A stretch of DNA of 64,000 bases from Ferruginibacter sp. (GCF_028288465.1 NZ_JAQBNR010000004.1:38854-102853), one strand, 5' to 3'. Shown: positions 9,211 to 19,010, counted from the stretch's first letter. Made by a program: numbers and translations. The notes: generated by a model from the sequence alone, not told the origin.

Positions 9211-10224
9211 TTATTGTCCAAAGACCAATACCTGAAAAGTGCCGGCAATCATTTTAGGCCTGCCACCGCCTGCAGGTGCAGCTTCAAGGTCTGCAGCAGG
9301 CAAATATATTTTGTGTGTTGCTTCATCTACTGCAATTGTTCTGGCAGATCTTTTTGTTGTGATGGTAGCCACCGTTTCAAATTTACCGCCAGCAACTTGT
9401 TTCACTACTGTCATAGTTCCTTCACCATTGCTGGTGTAAATCAACTGCTGCGCCGCATCATATCCCACACCATCGCAACCTGCACCAATTGCTATTTTAT
9501 CCACAACCTTTCCATTAGCTGCATTGATGATCATCAATAATTTATTATCACCACAGCCGGCAAAAAGCATGTTGGCTTTTGCATCGTATACCAGTCCTGT
9601 TGGCGCTTCACCCGGTAAAATTGACCAATGCTTTTCGACTGTATTTTTCGTAATATCAACCATTATTATTTCATTCTTATCCTCAATGTTTACAAATATT
9701 TTGCCCTTGTTATTACTTACTGCTGTTTCCGGCTTTCCGCCTACCGCAATGGTGGCAACCACTTTTTCTGTTAATGGATCAATTACAGAAAGATCCTTGC
9801 TCCGGCCATTGCAGGTAATAATTTTTTTGGAGAACTCGTCATAAAAAATAGCATCCGGATTTTCGCCTGTTGCAATTTGAGACAGCACAGCATTGGTATT
9901 TAAATCAAACACAGTCACATTATTTAACCTTCCATTGCTTGTGTACCCTTTATTTAAAGAAGGAATAAATGCAATGCCATGAACCCCTGTGGTATTGGGT
10001 ATAACACCTACGGAATCACCTGTTGTTTTATCCAGGATATTTACTTGTCCGCCATGCGAAACGAATAACTTATTTGAGTTGGGTAGTAAGGCAAGATAAT
10101 CCCAGCCCCCCTCGCTTTTTATGTGAAAAGTATTTAGCAAATGGATTTTATCAGGTTGTGCCGTAGCTATCGTGGCAGTTCCAACCATCAGTACTGTAGA
10201 AATAATTAATCTGGCAAGTTGCAT
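9211..10224 (-). CDS. YVTN/YncE-type beta-propeller protein, exported
   Basis: 337 residues with a signal peptide (MQLARLIISTVLMVGTATIATAQ). Repeated propeller blades follow, in the form V.DxxTxKVVATIAVGGKPE and NKLLMIINAANGKVVDKIAIG, spaced about 40-45 residues apart, as in the YVTN-repeat and YncE families. The family is periplasmic or surface-located; proposed roles are binding or sensing, and no enzyme motif is seen. The gene is divergent from the two-component operon at 10441 with about 216 bp between them, so it may be a target of that regulator. That is inference. Confidence 0.82.
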   Translation of the reverse strand: MQLARLIISTVLMVGTATIATAQPDKIHLLNTFHIKSEGGWDYLALLPNSNKLFVSHGGQVNILDKTTGDSVGVIPNTTGVHGIAFIPSLNKGYTSNGRLNNVTVFDLNTNAVLSQIATGENPDAIFYDEFSKKIITCNGRSKDLSVIDPLTEKVVATIAVGGKPETAVSNNKGKIFVNIEDKNEIIMVDITKNTVEKHWSILPGEAPTGLVYDAKANMLFAGCGDNKLLMIINAANGKVVDKIAIGAGCDGVGYDAAQQLIYTSNGEGTMTVVKQVAGGKFETVATITTKRSARTIAVDEATHKIYLPAADLEAAPAGGGRPKMIAGTFQVLVFGQ

Positions 10225-10395
10225 ACTATTAAGTTTACAATAAAGTTAATTACAGATTCTGAAGTAATACTGAAGATATTTGCTTCCACCCGATGAATGA
10301 CTGTTGCCCGGCAGTTTACACTGGTTAGTTATACTGTTTTTAACCAGGGCCAACTTACCTTCCGTTTGTCAACCGGTGTAATTTTTTTTGAATTG

Positions 10396-10430
10396 TTTGT
10401 ATAAACAGATTTACCACAGAATTATCTTTT
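10396..10430 (+). promoter_or_regulatory. Candidate Bacteroidota-type promoter for the OmpR-type regulator operon
   Basis: TTTG at 10396-10399 and TATCTTTT at 10423-10430 are separated by 23 bp, close to the -33/-7 arrangement of Bacteroidota sigma factors (TTTG, 17-23 bp, TAnnTTTG) with one mismatch in the -7 box. The ATG of the regulator lies 10 bp downstream, so the leader would be very short. This is a pattern match only. Confidence 0.35.
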
Positions 10431-10440
10431 ATTTTTAAGG

Positions 10441-11118
10441 ATGAAGCTGCTGATAATAGAAGATGAACAAGCATTGAGAGATGCCATACAACAATACATG
10501 GAAACCCAGGGCTACCTGTGCGAAATTGCAGGCAACTTTGAGGAAGCCATGGATAAGATTGATTACTATGAATACGATTGCATTGTTGTTGACATTGGCC
10601 TGCCTATGGGCAGTGGATTGGATATAGTAAAAGAATTAAAATCAATAAAATCAAAAGCGGGCATCATTATCATTTCTGCAAGGGATGCCGTGGATGATAA
10701 AGTAATGGGCTTGCAGCTGGGCAGCGATGATTACCTGACCAAACCTTTCCATTTATCGGAGTTGAATGCAAGGGTGGCAGCCATTATACGGCGCAGGAAT
10801 TTTGGTGGAGAAGAAAAGATATTGTTTAACGAAATTGAAATACATCCTGCGGCAAAATCTGTAAAGATGAATGATAAATACCTTGATTTAACGCAAAAGG
10901 AATATGACCTGCTGGTTTATTTTATCAGCAACAGGGGCAGGCTAATCACTAAAAGCGCGTTGGCACAACATATTTGGGGAGACCAGTATGATCAGGCAGA
11001 GAGTTACGATTTTTTATATACCCACATAAAAAATTTGAGAAAAAAAATGATGGAATCGGGTACGGCAGATTACATTAAAAACATTTATGGCACCGGTTAT
11101 AAGTTTACCGATAATTAA
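10441..11118 (+). CDS. OmpR/PhoB-family response regulator
   Basis: 225 residues. The receiver domain (1-120) has the acidic pair E7/D8, phosphoacceptor D51 in VVDIGLP, Ser in IIISARD and Lys in LTKPF. The C-terminal winged helix (about 130-223) has the LTQKEYDLLVYFISN..LITKSALAQHIWG signature, the recognition region DFLYTHIKNLRKKM and the KNIYGTGYKF wing. It is a DNA-binding transcription regulator. The cognate kinase begins 12 bp downstream, and a PAP2 phosphatase follows in the same operon, so envelope or lipid homeostasis is a reasonable guess for its regulon. Confidence 0.93.
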   Translation: MKLLIIEDEQALRDAIQQYMETQGYLCEIAGNFEEAMDKIDYYEYDCIVVDIGLPMGSGLDIVKELKSIKSKAGIIIISARDAVDDKVMGLQLGSDDYLTKPFHLSELNARVAAIIRRRNFGGEEKILFNEIEIHPAAKSVKMNDKYLDLTQKEYDLLVYFISNRGRLITKSALAQHIWGDQYDQAESYDFLYTHIKNLRKKMMESGTADYIKNIYGTGYKFTDN

Positions 11119-11130
11119 TGAGTTGTTAAG

Positions 11131-12387
11131 ATGAAATTACTTACAAGAACCACTACTTATTATTTACTTTTTAGCCTGCCGCTATTGCTTTTGAGTGGTT
11201 TGTTTTTATACTACAGTATTGAAAGGGCACTGCAGCATGAAGTTGATGAAGAATTAGAAAACAGCAAAGTGATATGGATACAACACTTAAACAATTTGCC
11301 GGCAGATAAAGATATACTGGAATTAAATAACCCCTACGTACAAATAGAAAAAACCAATATAGCTCCGGCCAGCAATTATTATTCTGATACACTGGTATAC
11401 GAGCCGCTGGAAAATGGAAAAGACCCGTACAGAAATCTTACTGTTTTTATTAATCATAACAATCAACATTATAAACTCTCTTTTCAACGCTCAGTACTGG
11501 AACACAAAGCAGTTTTTAAAAAATTGATTCTATTGATGATTTATGTTTTTGGTGGCTTACTGCTGCTATTTTTAATGATCAATTTTTATATCAATAAAAA
11601 GTTATGGAAACCTTTCAATACCTCGCTGCAAAAAATAACTACACTCAACATGCAACAACTGCAGCAGGTACATTTTGATGCAGTAGCTATCAGTGAATTT
11701 AATGCACTGAATAATTCCCTCAATGCCATGACAAAAAAAATGCAGGGTGATTACCTTTCGATGAAAACCTTCACCCAAAATGCAAGTCATGAAATACAGA
11801 CACCGCTGGCCATCATTCAGTCGAAACTGGAATTACTGATGCAGGATAATTTGCTTACGGAACAGCAAATTGTTGCTATCTCATCTGCCTTTGAAGCTAC
11901 ACAACGATTGAGTAAACTAAACCAGGCTTTATTGCTGATTACAAAAATTGAAAATAATCAATTTGAAGCCAGCGAAGCGCTGAGTGTAAAAGGTGTTGTA
12001 GAAAAATACCGCTCATTTTTTGCAGAATTACTGGATCAAAAAAAGATAACGGTTAGTGTAAACGTACATGGTGACTGGCTATTAAGCATTCATCCTTTGC
12101 TGGCAGATATGTTGATATCAAATTTGTTTAGCAACGCCATCAGGTATAGCAGCCAGGGAAGCAATATTACCGTTGAAATTAATCAGGATAGCTTTGAAAT
12201 TATTAATACCAGTACGTTGCCGTCAATTGACGCAACACGGTTATTTCAGCGCTTTGTAAAACACGATAGTACAACAGGCAATGGGCTGGGCCTTGCCATT
12301 GTAAAAGAAATTTGTGATACAAACGCTATTAATATCCGCTATACACATAACAATACAACTCACCGCTTTAAACTCACTGCTTCCTGA
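11131..12387 (+). CDS. Two-component sensor histidine kinase
   Basis: 418 residues. Two membrane helices (about 9-30 and 132-152) flank a ~100-residue periplasmic sensor. A dimerisation/phosphoacceptor domain with His220 in NASHEIQTPLAII follows, then an HATPase domain with N-box LISNLFSNAIRYS and the G-box GNGLGLAIVKEIC. The G1-box is weak: the stretch EINQDSFEIINTSTLP lacks the usual DxGxG, as in many Bacteroidota kinases of this type. It pairs with the upstream regulator at 10441 (12-bp spacing). The sensor domain has no recognisable family, so the signal is unknown. Confidence 0.9.
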   Translation: MKLLTRTTTYYLLFSLPLLLLSGLFLYYSIERALQHEVDEELENSKVIWIQHLNNLPADKDILELNNPYVQIEKTNIAPASNYYSDTLVYEPLENGKDPYRNLTVFINHNNQHYKLSFQRSVLEHKAVFKKLILLMIYVFGGLLLLFLMINFYINKKLWKPFNTSLQKITTLNMQQLQQVHFDAVAISEFNALNNSLNAMTKKMQGDYLSMKTFTQNASHEIQTPLAIIQSKLELLMQDNLLTEQQIVAISSAFEATQRLSKLNQALLLITKIENNQFEASEALSVKGVVEKYRSFFAELLDQKKITVSVNVHGDWLLSIHPLLADMLISNLFSNAIRYSSQGSNITVEINQDSFEIINTSTLPSIDATRLFQRFVKHDSTTGNGLGLAIVKEICDTNAINIRYTHNNTTHRFKLTAS

Positions 12388-12400
12388 AAATTTTTACGCA

Positions 12401-13060
12401 ATGAAAAAAAGGCTACAGCTTTTAGCAAATCAACTTACACAGAAATCGCTTTTGATAGCATGTTTACTTATCATCTTTCTTTTTCTTTTTGCATTGATCA
12501 CGCATGAAGTGGTTTTTGAAAATGAAGCATCGTTTGATAGCAAGACGATTCATTTCCTTTCAATGCACTCGTCCCCTGCTATCATCAAGATAATGCGAGG
12601 TGTTACTTTTTTAGGCTCTTTTTACTTTCTGGCACCAGCCTATTCACTGCTGATAGCATATCTTTTGTTGCACAAAAAAACAACGTATGGAATCAGTATA
12701 TTGGCGATTGCAGTTAGCAGTACCCTGGTACTGTTTGGGTTAAAACTTCTTTTTCGCCGTCATCGGCCGGCCTTGCCTTTAATACAGGATATAGCCGGTT
12801 ATAGCTTCCCCAGCGGGCATGCCCTTTCTGCGTTTATCTTTTGCAGTATTTTAAGTTACCAGGTGTCATTAACCTCTTTGCGGATAATATGGAAATGGAT
12901 ATTGATAGCACTGTTCATGTCTGTAGCTATTGCTATTGGCATTAGCAGGATTGTATTGAATGTGCATTACGCCACAGATGTATTGGCAAGCTTTTGCCTG
13001 GGAATCGTATGGGTTTTACTGTCGTTTGAAATATTTAAAAAATGGCACCGTCAACCGTAA
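12401..13060 (+). CDS. PAP2-family membrane phosphatase
   Basis: About 219 residues with six predicted membrane helices. All three phosphatase signature motifs are present: KLLFRRHRP (KxxxxxxRP), PSGH with the catalytic His in SFPSGHALSAF, and SRIVLNVHYATDV (SRxxxxxHxxxD). Members dephosphorylate lipid phosphates such as undecaprenyl pyrophosphate, phosphatidylglycerol phosphate or lipid A at the outer face of the inner membrane. The frame is open from 12314, inside the kinase gene, but the ATG at 12401, 13 bp after the kinase stop, fits an operon and the family N-terminus. The operon context suggests envelope-lipid control by the two-component system. Confidence 0.9.
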   Translation: MKKRLQLLANQLTQKSLLIACLLIIFLFLFALITHEVVFENEASFDSKTIHFLSMHSSPAIIKIMRGVTFLGSFYFLAPAYSLLIAYLLLHKKTTYGISILAIAVSSTLVLFGLKLLFRRHRPALPLIQDIAGYSFPSGHALSAFIFCSILSYQVSLTSLRIIWKWILIALFMSVAIAIGISRIVLNVHYATDVLASFCLGIVWVLLSFEIFKKWHRQP

Positions 13061-13119
13061 TATGGCAATAATTCTTTAAGAAGACAGAATGCAATAAGCC
13101 AGCACCGTTTTATTCCTGT

Positions 13120-13533
13120 TTAAAAAATCATCACAACTGTTCCGGCAATAATCAGCAACGCCCCTATAGCGGTTTTTATAGTTAAAGCTTCGCCTAAAAA
13201 TATTACCGAAAGAATGATGGTAAGGGCAACACTTAATTTATCTACCGGTGCTACCTGAGACACTTTTCCTATCTGTAGCGCCTTAAAATAAAATATCCAC
13301 GAGAGGCCGGTTGCAACGCCGGAAATAATTAAAAAAATAAGGTTGTGTTTGGATAAAGTGGCCAATCCTTTTGCCTCACCCCTTGCCAGCACAATACCCC
13401 AGGCCACCAATAAAATAATAATGGTACGTATAGCCGTAGCCAGGTTAGAGTTTACATTGGTAATACCCACCTTGGCAAAAATAGCGGTAAGTGATGCAAA
13501 CAAAGCAGACAACAATGCATAAATCCACCACAT
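13120..13533 (-). CDS. Short EamA/DMT-superfamily permease (single repeat)
   Basis: 137 residues from the ATG at 13533, with about five membrane helices. It carries one EamA-type repeat: AFLASLTAIFAKVGI at the start and VAPVDKLSVALTIILSVIFLGEALT near the end, the latter being the most conserved DMT stretch. Full-length EamA transporters have two repeats, so this protein should work as a dimer, like small multidrug-type relatives. The frame is open to 13590, but the upstream residues do not resemble the family. It follows the RND pump gene by 53 bp and may be co-transcribed. The substrate is unknown. Confidence 0.82.
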   Translation of the reverse strand: MWWIYALLSALFASLTAIFAKVGITNVNSNLATAIRTIIILLVAWGIVLARGEAKGLATLSKHNLIFLIISGVATGLSWIFYFKALQIGKVSQVAPVDKLSVALTIILSVIFLGEALTIKTAIGALLIIAGTVVMIF

Positions 13534-13586
13534 AAGTATAGTTTTTTGATAAGAAAATAGCCTTTTTCCAACTGCAAAAATCACCA

Positions 13587-16500
13587 TCAATTTTTACGGT
13601 GTATCAGTCTTAAAAATGAGGGCAACACTATCAGTAACAAAGGCAGTGCCACACATAAACCGCCAATAACGGCAATGGCTAAAGGTTGGTGCAATTGAGC
13701 ACCTGCACCCAGCCCCAATGCCAGCGGTAATAAGGCTATAATGGCTGCACTGGCAGTCATTAATTTGGGCCTGAGCCTGGCCGCAATGGCGAAAACAATG
13801 CTTTGCTCTGTGTTCATAGTAAGCCTCGCCTGTGCAAATTGCTGGTAGGTAAAAATGGAGTTTTCTCCGATAATCCCCAAAATCATGATGATGCCGGTGT
13901 AACTGCCGACGTTTAATGGTGTGTGGGTGAGATAGAGTGCCAGCAAGCATCCTGCCACGCCCAACACCGCTAAAACAATAATAACAAAGGACACAATAAA
14001 ATCGCGAAATAAAACCAACAATACAATAAATACCAATAGACAAGCCGTTAATAAAATAATCAGCAATTCGCTGAAAGCTTTTTGCTGCTCAGCGTAAGAA
14101 CCGCCATATTCAACATGGTAGCCTTGCGGCAGCGATAATTTTTGCTGCATGTTTTGCTGAATCTCTTTCAAGGTACTACCCAAATCGCGGTTCTCCAGCC
14201 TGGCTGTTACTACACCAATCATTTTTTGATTTTCTCTTTCTATTTCGGCTACACCTTTTTCCAGGCGAATGGTGGCTACTGTGCTGATGGGCTTTAGTGA
14301 CCCATTGGGCAATAAAATATTACCCGCATTTAAGGAGCTTACGGTGGTACGCAATGCATTGGGATAGATCATACGGATGTTCACCAACTGCTCCCTTTCC
14401 ATCACGGTACTGATCACATTGCCTTCCAGCTGCGTTTGCAACTGAAACTGAAAATCGGTCGGCGTAATTCCAAATTGCGCAAGTCTCGCTACATTCGGCT
14501 GAACCATTACCTGCGGACCGGCAATTACAATTCCATCAAAAACATCTGCAGTGCCATTTACACCCCGTACAATATCTGCAACTTGCTTAGACAGTGCCTC
14601 CAGTGTTTGCCGGTTATCGCCGTACACTTTTATTTCAACAGGTTGTACACTGGTCATCAGGTCTCCCAGCATATCACCAATCACCTGCCCAAAATCAACT
14701 TTTAATTGAGGCAGGGTGGCTTCAATTTTTGCCCGCAAGTCTGCCGATACATCATCTGTAGTTTTACTCCGTTTCTTTTTTAATTGTATCAGGTAATCGC
14801 CGCGATTGGGTTCCGTAATAAAAAATCCCATTTGAGTACCAAGGCGACGGCTGTAACTTGCTACCTCAGGCTGCTGCTGAATGATTTGGTCCACCTCTTT
14901 CAGCATGCGGTCTGTCTCGTCCAATGTGGTACCTGGCGGGCTGCTGAAGTCAAGCACAATCCCGCCTTCATCCATTTCGGGTAAAAAGCCGGACGGCAGT
15001 TTGCCGGGCAATAGATAAACTACTGCAGCACATGCCACGGCAAATAGAACACCTATCCATGCATGCCTCACAAAGAAGCGTATCCATCTTCCCCGCTCCT
15101 GCTGCTTTATTGCTGCAACTGGATTATTTAGTATTTTGACAGGCTTATCCTTTGGACTAAATAATAAAAACAATGCGGGCAGTACCAACCAGGTAATAAA
15201 GAAAGAAACTGTTAAAGTGATGATCATTGTAAAAGCCAGCACCTTAAAATAAGCACCGGCAACTCCGCTCATTAAAATGAAAGGAATAAAAATCACGATT
15301 GTGCTAAGCGATGATCCTACCATTGCAGGCAACAAATAATGAATGGCCTTGCCCACAATTACAGACATGGTTTCCTCCGGATGTTCTTCGTGACTGCGAT
15401 GTATTTGCTCTACTACAATTACGGCGTCGTCAATCATCAGCCCGATGGCAGCAGCAATGGCGCCGAGTGTCATAATATTAAACGTATAACCAACTGCGTT
15501 CAGCACCACCAGCGTTAAAGCAAGTGTGGAGGGTATTGTAAGCAATAAAACCAAACTGGATTTAAGTGATCGCAAAAAAACAACCACCACAACAATAGCC
15601 AGTACAATACCAATCCACAAAACATCTTTAATACTCTGCACACTGTCCTGTACAAAATCTGCCTGCAAATAGTAAGGCCTTATTTTTACATCTTTCGGCA
15701 AAATTCTTTCCAACTCTTTTACCTTTTGCAATACGCCATTGTTCACATCAATCAGGTTGGCAGAGGGTTGTTTTATCACCGCAATCAATGGCACATCCTT
15801 TCCGTTGGCATTGATCTTAATGTATTCTTTCATCTCCGCTATCTGCACTGTTGCAACATCTTTCAGCAGCACAATTCTTTTGGCTGAATTCAACACAATT
15901 AAATTTTCCAGCTCGCCTTTTCCATTTACGGCATTGTCAGTAAGCGTTAGGTATAACCTGTTATAATCGCTGATATAACCGTTGGACTGCAATACATTTG
16001 ACTGACCCACCACCGTGGCAATCTGCTGCGGCGTTATGCCTGCCTGGGTCAGTTTATCGGGGTTTAATATTAACTGGTATTCCTTTGTTTTGCCGCCAAT
16101 GACTGCTACATCCGCAACGCCAGGGGTTGCCGCAAGAAAAGGCTTTATTTGCAGTTGTGCTATTTTTTTTAACTCCACCTGGCTTCGGTTACTCTCAACC
16201 GAAAATCCCATCACCGGCAAAATTGAAGGATTCATTTTTTCTACCGTAATCTGCGTACCGGTCAACAGGTTTCCTCTTATTTCATTGATAAGCGATTCCA
16301 TTTGCAGTTTTGCCAAATCAACATTGGCGTTCCACTTTAAAAACACAGAAATTTCACAACTGCCTCTTGATGTAGTACTGCGGATATAGTCAAGGCCCTC
16401 CGTTCGTTTGATGACATTTTCCAGCGGAATGGTAACTGTTGTCATCATCTTATCAACCGGCTGCTGGCCTGCGTCTGCAATTACTTTTAATTTAGGAAAA

Positions 16501-16616
16501 GTAATATCAGGAAAAAGCCCCGTCTTTAAAGTGGAGTAGCTATAAATACCCGCCAGTATCAGCAATACAGCCAATCCAAGCAAAGGCTTTTTATAATGCG
16601 TGTGAAATTGTTTCAT
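13587..16616 (-). CDS. RND-family efflux pump, inner-membrane subunit
   Basis: 1009 residues with the AcrB/CusA plan: one N-terminal helix (about 12-29), a large periplasmic porter loop, a six-helix bundle (about 330-475), a second periplasmic loop and a final bundle (about 860-1005). Proton-relay acids are visible in TM4 (GLMIDDAVIVVEQ). The pattern is closer to hydrophobe/amphiphile pumps than to CusA metal pumps, whose TM4 reads differently, and no Met-rich metal relay is obvious. The substrate is unknown. It is the third gene of a TolC-adaptor-pump operon; an unusually long 183-bp gap separates it from the adaptor gene. Confidence 0.92.
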   Translation of the reverse strand: MKQFHTHYKKPLLGLAVLLILAGIYSYSTLKTGLFPDITFPKLKVIADAGQQPVDKMMTTVTIPLENVIKRTEGLDYIRSTTSRGSCEISVFLKWNANVDLAKLQMESLINEIRGNLLTGTQITVEKMNPSILPVMGFSVESNRSQVELKKIAQLQIKPFLAATPGVADVAVIGGKTKEYQLILNPDKLTQAGITPQQIATVVGQSNVLQSNGYISDYNRLYLTLTDNAVNGKGELENLIVLNSAKRIVLLKDVATVQIAEMKEYIKINANGKDVPLIAVIKQPSANLIDVNNGVLQKVKELERILPKDVKIRPYYLQADFVQDSVQSIKDVLWIGIVLAIVVVVVFLRSLKSSLVLLLTIPSTLALTLVVLNAVGYTFNIMTLGAIAAAIGLMIDDAVIVVEQIHRSHEEHPEETMSVIVGKAIHYLLPAMVGSSLSTIVIFIPFILMSGVAGAYFKVLAFTMIITLTVSFFITWLVLPALFLLFSPKDKPVKILNNPVAAIKQQERGRWIRFFVRHAWIGVLFAVACAAVVYLLPGKLPSGFLPEMDEGGIVLDFSSPPGTTLDETDRMLKEVDQIIQQQPEVASYSRRLGTQMGFFITEPNRGDYLIQLKKKRSKTTDDVSADLRAKIEATLPQLKVDFGQVIGDMLGDLMTSVQPVEIKVYGDNRQTLEALSKQVADIVRGVNGTADVFDGIVIAGPQVMVQPNVARLAQFGITPTDFQFQLQTQLEGNVISTVMEREQLVNIRMIYPNALRTTVSSLNAGNILLPNGSLKPISTVATIRLEKGVAEIERENQKMIGVVTARLENRDLGSTLKEIQQNMQQKLSLPQGYHVEYGGSYAEQQKAFSELLIILLTACLLVFIVLLVLFRDFIVSFVIIVLAVLGVAGCLLALYLTHTPLNVGSYTGIIMILGIIGENSIFTYQQFAQARLTMNTEQSIVFAIAARLRPKLMTASAAIIALLPLALGLGAGAQLHQPLAIAVIGGLCVALPLLLIVLPSFLRLIHRKN

Positions 16617-16799
16617 TCAATTTGTATAACCTGCTATACCGGCTTTTTATAAAATATTATTGTTGTCCCAACGAAAGCACCATGTTGATCATTGGAGGCG
16701 TCGCACTCGTGTACATGCTATCCTTGCTGAACTTCCTGCTTACGCCAGCTTATTTATCACAGATAAAAGCAAAAAATCAGTAAGACATTTTACGATCAG

Positions 16800-17720
16800 T
16801 TATTTTTCTATATTGACCAATGCAGAATCAGCCAACCCATATCCTCCTTTTACAATTATTTTATCATTGATACTAATGCCCGACTCCACTTCTTTTAAAG
16901 AATCATTTTGCGAACCAACCGTGATGGGCACCCGAACCGCCATTGAATCATTGGCCAGTTTCATCACCCAAAATTCATCCTGTGTTTCATTGGTTTGAAT
17001 CGCTGTCAATGGCAGACAAAGCACATTTGTTTTTTGTTTCATTGGTATCCGTACCAGCAGGTTCATATTCTCCGGTAATTTTTCGCTGGCAGGTAACTGA
17101 ATAAAATACTGTTGTGTTTGTGATGCGGGATCAATTACAGGAACACTCAGTGTGATGGCGGTATTTATTTTTTTCCCATCTGGCAATACTACCTGGCAAC
17201 TACGACCATTATAAACATACGCGTGGTATTCATAGGGCACGTTAACAGAAAGCACCAGGGAAGAAGGAATTGTAATAGTGGCCAGCACATCACCTTCATT
17301 TACAAAATCACCGTTAATATAATTCACCGCGGTAATAAAACCGGCAGCACTGGTTACAATCTTAATAGGTTGCTGAAATTGTTTGAGCGAAGGCTCCCGT
17401 TGGTCGATATTTTTTAACGCATCCTGTTCCTTTGTTTTAATGTTACAAAAAACTGAACCCGAAGAAATACGGTCACCAACCTTCCAGGGAATATTAATAA
17501 TGTACCCGGCAATATTAGCCCGTACAACTACCTTTTTTTGAAAAACCGTATTTCCATTTAATTCCAGAAAATCTGTAAGTGATTGCTTCACCGGCTTCAC
17601 AACCGTAACATTGGTTTTTATGGCAGCTGGTGTCTCTTCTGTGGTATTTTCCTTTTGCTTACATGTAACAACCCCGGCTGTTATTACAAAGAGGATGATT
17701 AAAGATCGGCGTAATTGCAT
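16800..17720 (-). CDS. RND efflux periplasmic adaptor (membrane fusion protein), lipoprotein
   Basis: 306 residues from the ATG at 17720; the frame opens at a TTG two codons earlier. The N-terminus MQLRRSLIILFV..GVVTC has a lipobox-like Cys at about 20, as in AcrA-type lipoproteins. Barrel-sandwich (lipoyl) halves are visible at KKVVVRANIAGYIINIPWKVGD and PIKIVTSAAGFITAVNYINGDFVNEGD, and a C-terminal beta-domain ends VKGGYGLADSALV. The coiled-coil hairpin between the lipoyl halves is very short, so the protein is smaller than the usual 350-400 residues. It links the pump at 13587 to the TolC-like protein at 17733. Confidence 0.87.
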   Translation of the reverse strand: MQLRRSLIILFVITAGVVTCKQKENTTEETPAAIKTNVTVVKPVKQSLTDFLELNGNTVFQKKVVVRANIAGYIINIPWKVGDRISSGSVFCNIKTKEQDALKNIDQREPSLKQFQQPIKIVTSAAGFITAVNYINGDFVNEGDVLATITIPSSLVLSVNVPYEYHAYVYNGRSCQVVLPDGKKINTAITLSVPVIDPASQTQQYFIQLPASEKLPENMNLLVRIPMKQKTNVLCLPLTAIQTNETQDEFWVMKLANDSMAVRVPITVGSQNDSLKEVESGISINDKIIVKGGYGLADSALVNIEK

Positions 17721-17732
17721 CAGCAAAATAGT

Positions 17733-19010
17733 TTACCAGTTATAATAATTGTATTGATTGGTGTACAATAAAACATTGGTAGAGGCCAGCGCTTTATTTT
17801 TTTGTGTTACAGCATAATCCTGCAAAGCGTTGATATAATCCATCACAGAAACCTGGCCCCTTATCACTTTATCTTTAATAATATCGAGTAGCAGTTCCTG
17901 CTTGTGTATCTGCTGATCAAGCAAGGTGATTGTTTGCTGCCATTGTATTATTTGCTGTTTTGCATTGCGTAAATTATTTTGCTGCAATAGCGATGCATTA
18001 TTGCGGTAAGCCTGCAGGTTAGTCAGCAACACACTATTTTGGCGCTCATTTAATTTCTTTTGTTTGCCATCATAAATAGGCACCAGCAAATGCACACCAG
18101 CACTCAACCCGGCATTGCGAGGCAGGTTACTGATATCAGAGGAATAAACGCCGGTGGAACCCATGGCACTTACCTGCGTTTTGTATTTTATATTAAACAC
18201 ATTTTGCTGTGCCACCAGGTTCAGACTGTCAAGACGGAATTTTTGAGCGTAATAATATTCATCTGGTGCAGGCTGTAACCTTATTTGCGGAGGTGCCAGT
18301 TCAAAAATTGCAGTATCAGCAATTGCTGCTAGACTTTTCAGTAACCCGATGCCATTAATGTATGCAAACTGTAGTTGCAGCAAATCGTTGAGACTGGTGG
18401 TTTGCTGAATATCAAGCAAGAGATAATCATTTTGTTGCAACAGGCCCTGTTTCACCAATGCGGTTACAAAAGGTTTACGGGATTCAAGCTGATCGATAAT
18501 TTTTTGCAGGTAATCCGTTTGCTGTTTAAACTGGTAAGTGATAATGTACTGATCAATGATAGATTTTTTTAAATCCTGCTCCAGCTGCCTGCGGCTAAAA
18601 GCAGTTATATCGCTCTGTATTTTATTTTGATCGTACAAAGGCTTTATAAGTGCTTTATTAAAAATGGGGATTGACACGTTGAGTTGGCCTGCATACAAAC
18701 CTCCATTAGTTAAAGCAGCATCATACCCTATTGCCTTGGGCGATGGATTGGGTGTAACAGCGATAACACGCCCATTGTTAAAAAAGAGAGGTGCAAAAAT
18801 ATAATCGGCGGTAAAATTTACCTGTGGCTTTTTATTTTGTGCGGTAATGATTTCATTTTGTATTTTAAAAAACTGTTGCAGGTTGGTGTTTTCAATTAGT
18901 GAAGGAGTATTTTGTAATCCTGCCTCAATAAAATATTCTACAGTCTTGCTTTGTGCTCGCAAAAGAAAGGGCAGTGAAAAAAATGCCACCAGTAAACTTA
19001 TTTTATACAT
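17733..19010 (-). CDS. TolC-family outer-membrane efflux protein
   Basis: About 425 residues from the ATG at 19010, which begins a good signal peptide (MYKISLLVAFFSLPFLLRAQ); the frame is open to 19061. Two outer-membrane-efflux repeats are visible. Long heptad-rich helices begin VEYFIEAGLQNTPSLIE and DQNKIQSDITAFSRRQLEQD, with the mirrored second half near DSLNLVAQQNVFNIKYKTQ. Near the C-terminus, VIRGQVSVMDYINALQDYAVTQ is the typical final helix with a conserved Asp-Tyr. It forms the outer-membrane tunnel of the pump encoded downstream. The adaptor gene begins 12 bp after its stop. Confidence 0.87.
   Translation of the reverse strand: MYKISLLVAFFSLPFLLRAQSKTVEYFIEAGLQNTPSLIENTNLQQFFKIQNEIITAQNKKPQVNFTADYIFAPLFFNNGRVIAVTPNPSPKAIGYDAALTNGGLYAGQLNVSIPIFNKALIKPLYDQNKIQSDITAFSRRQLEQDLKKSIIDQYIITYQFKQQTDYLQKIIDQLESRKPFVTALVKQGLLQQNDYLLLDIQQTTSLNDLLQLQFAYINGIGLLKSLAAIADTAIFELAPPQIRLQPAPDEYYYAQKFRLDSLNLVAQQNVFNIKYKTQVSAMGSTGVYSSDISNLPRNAGLSAGVHLLVPIYDGKQKKLNERQNSVLLTNLQAYRNNASLLQQNNLRNAKQQIIQWQQTITLLDQQIHKQELLLDIIKDKVIRGQVSVMDYINALQDYAVTQKNKALASTNVLLYTNQYNYYNW

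Noticed and set aside
16617..16799. 30-codon open stretch on the minus strand in the adaptor/pump spacer
   Set aside because: It has no good start and no recognised similarity, and a frame of this length is expected by chance.
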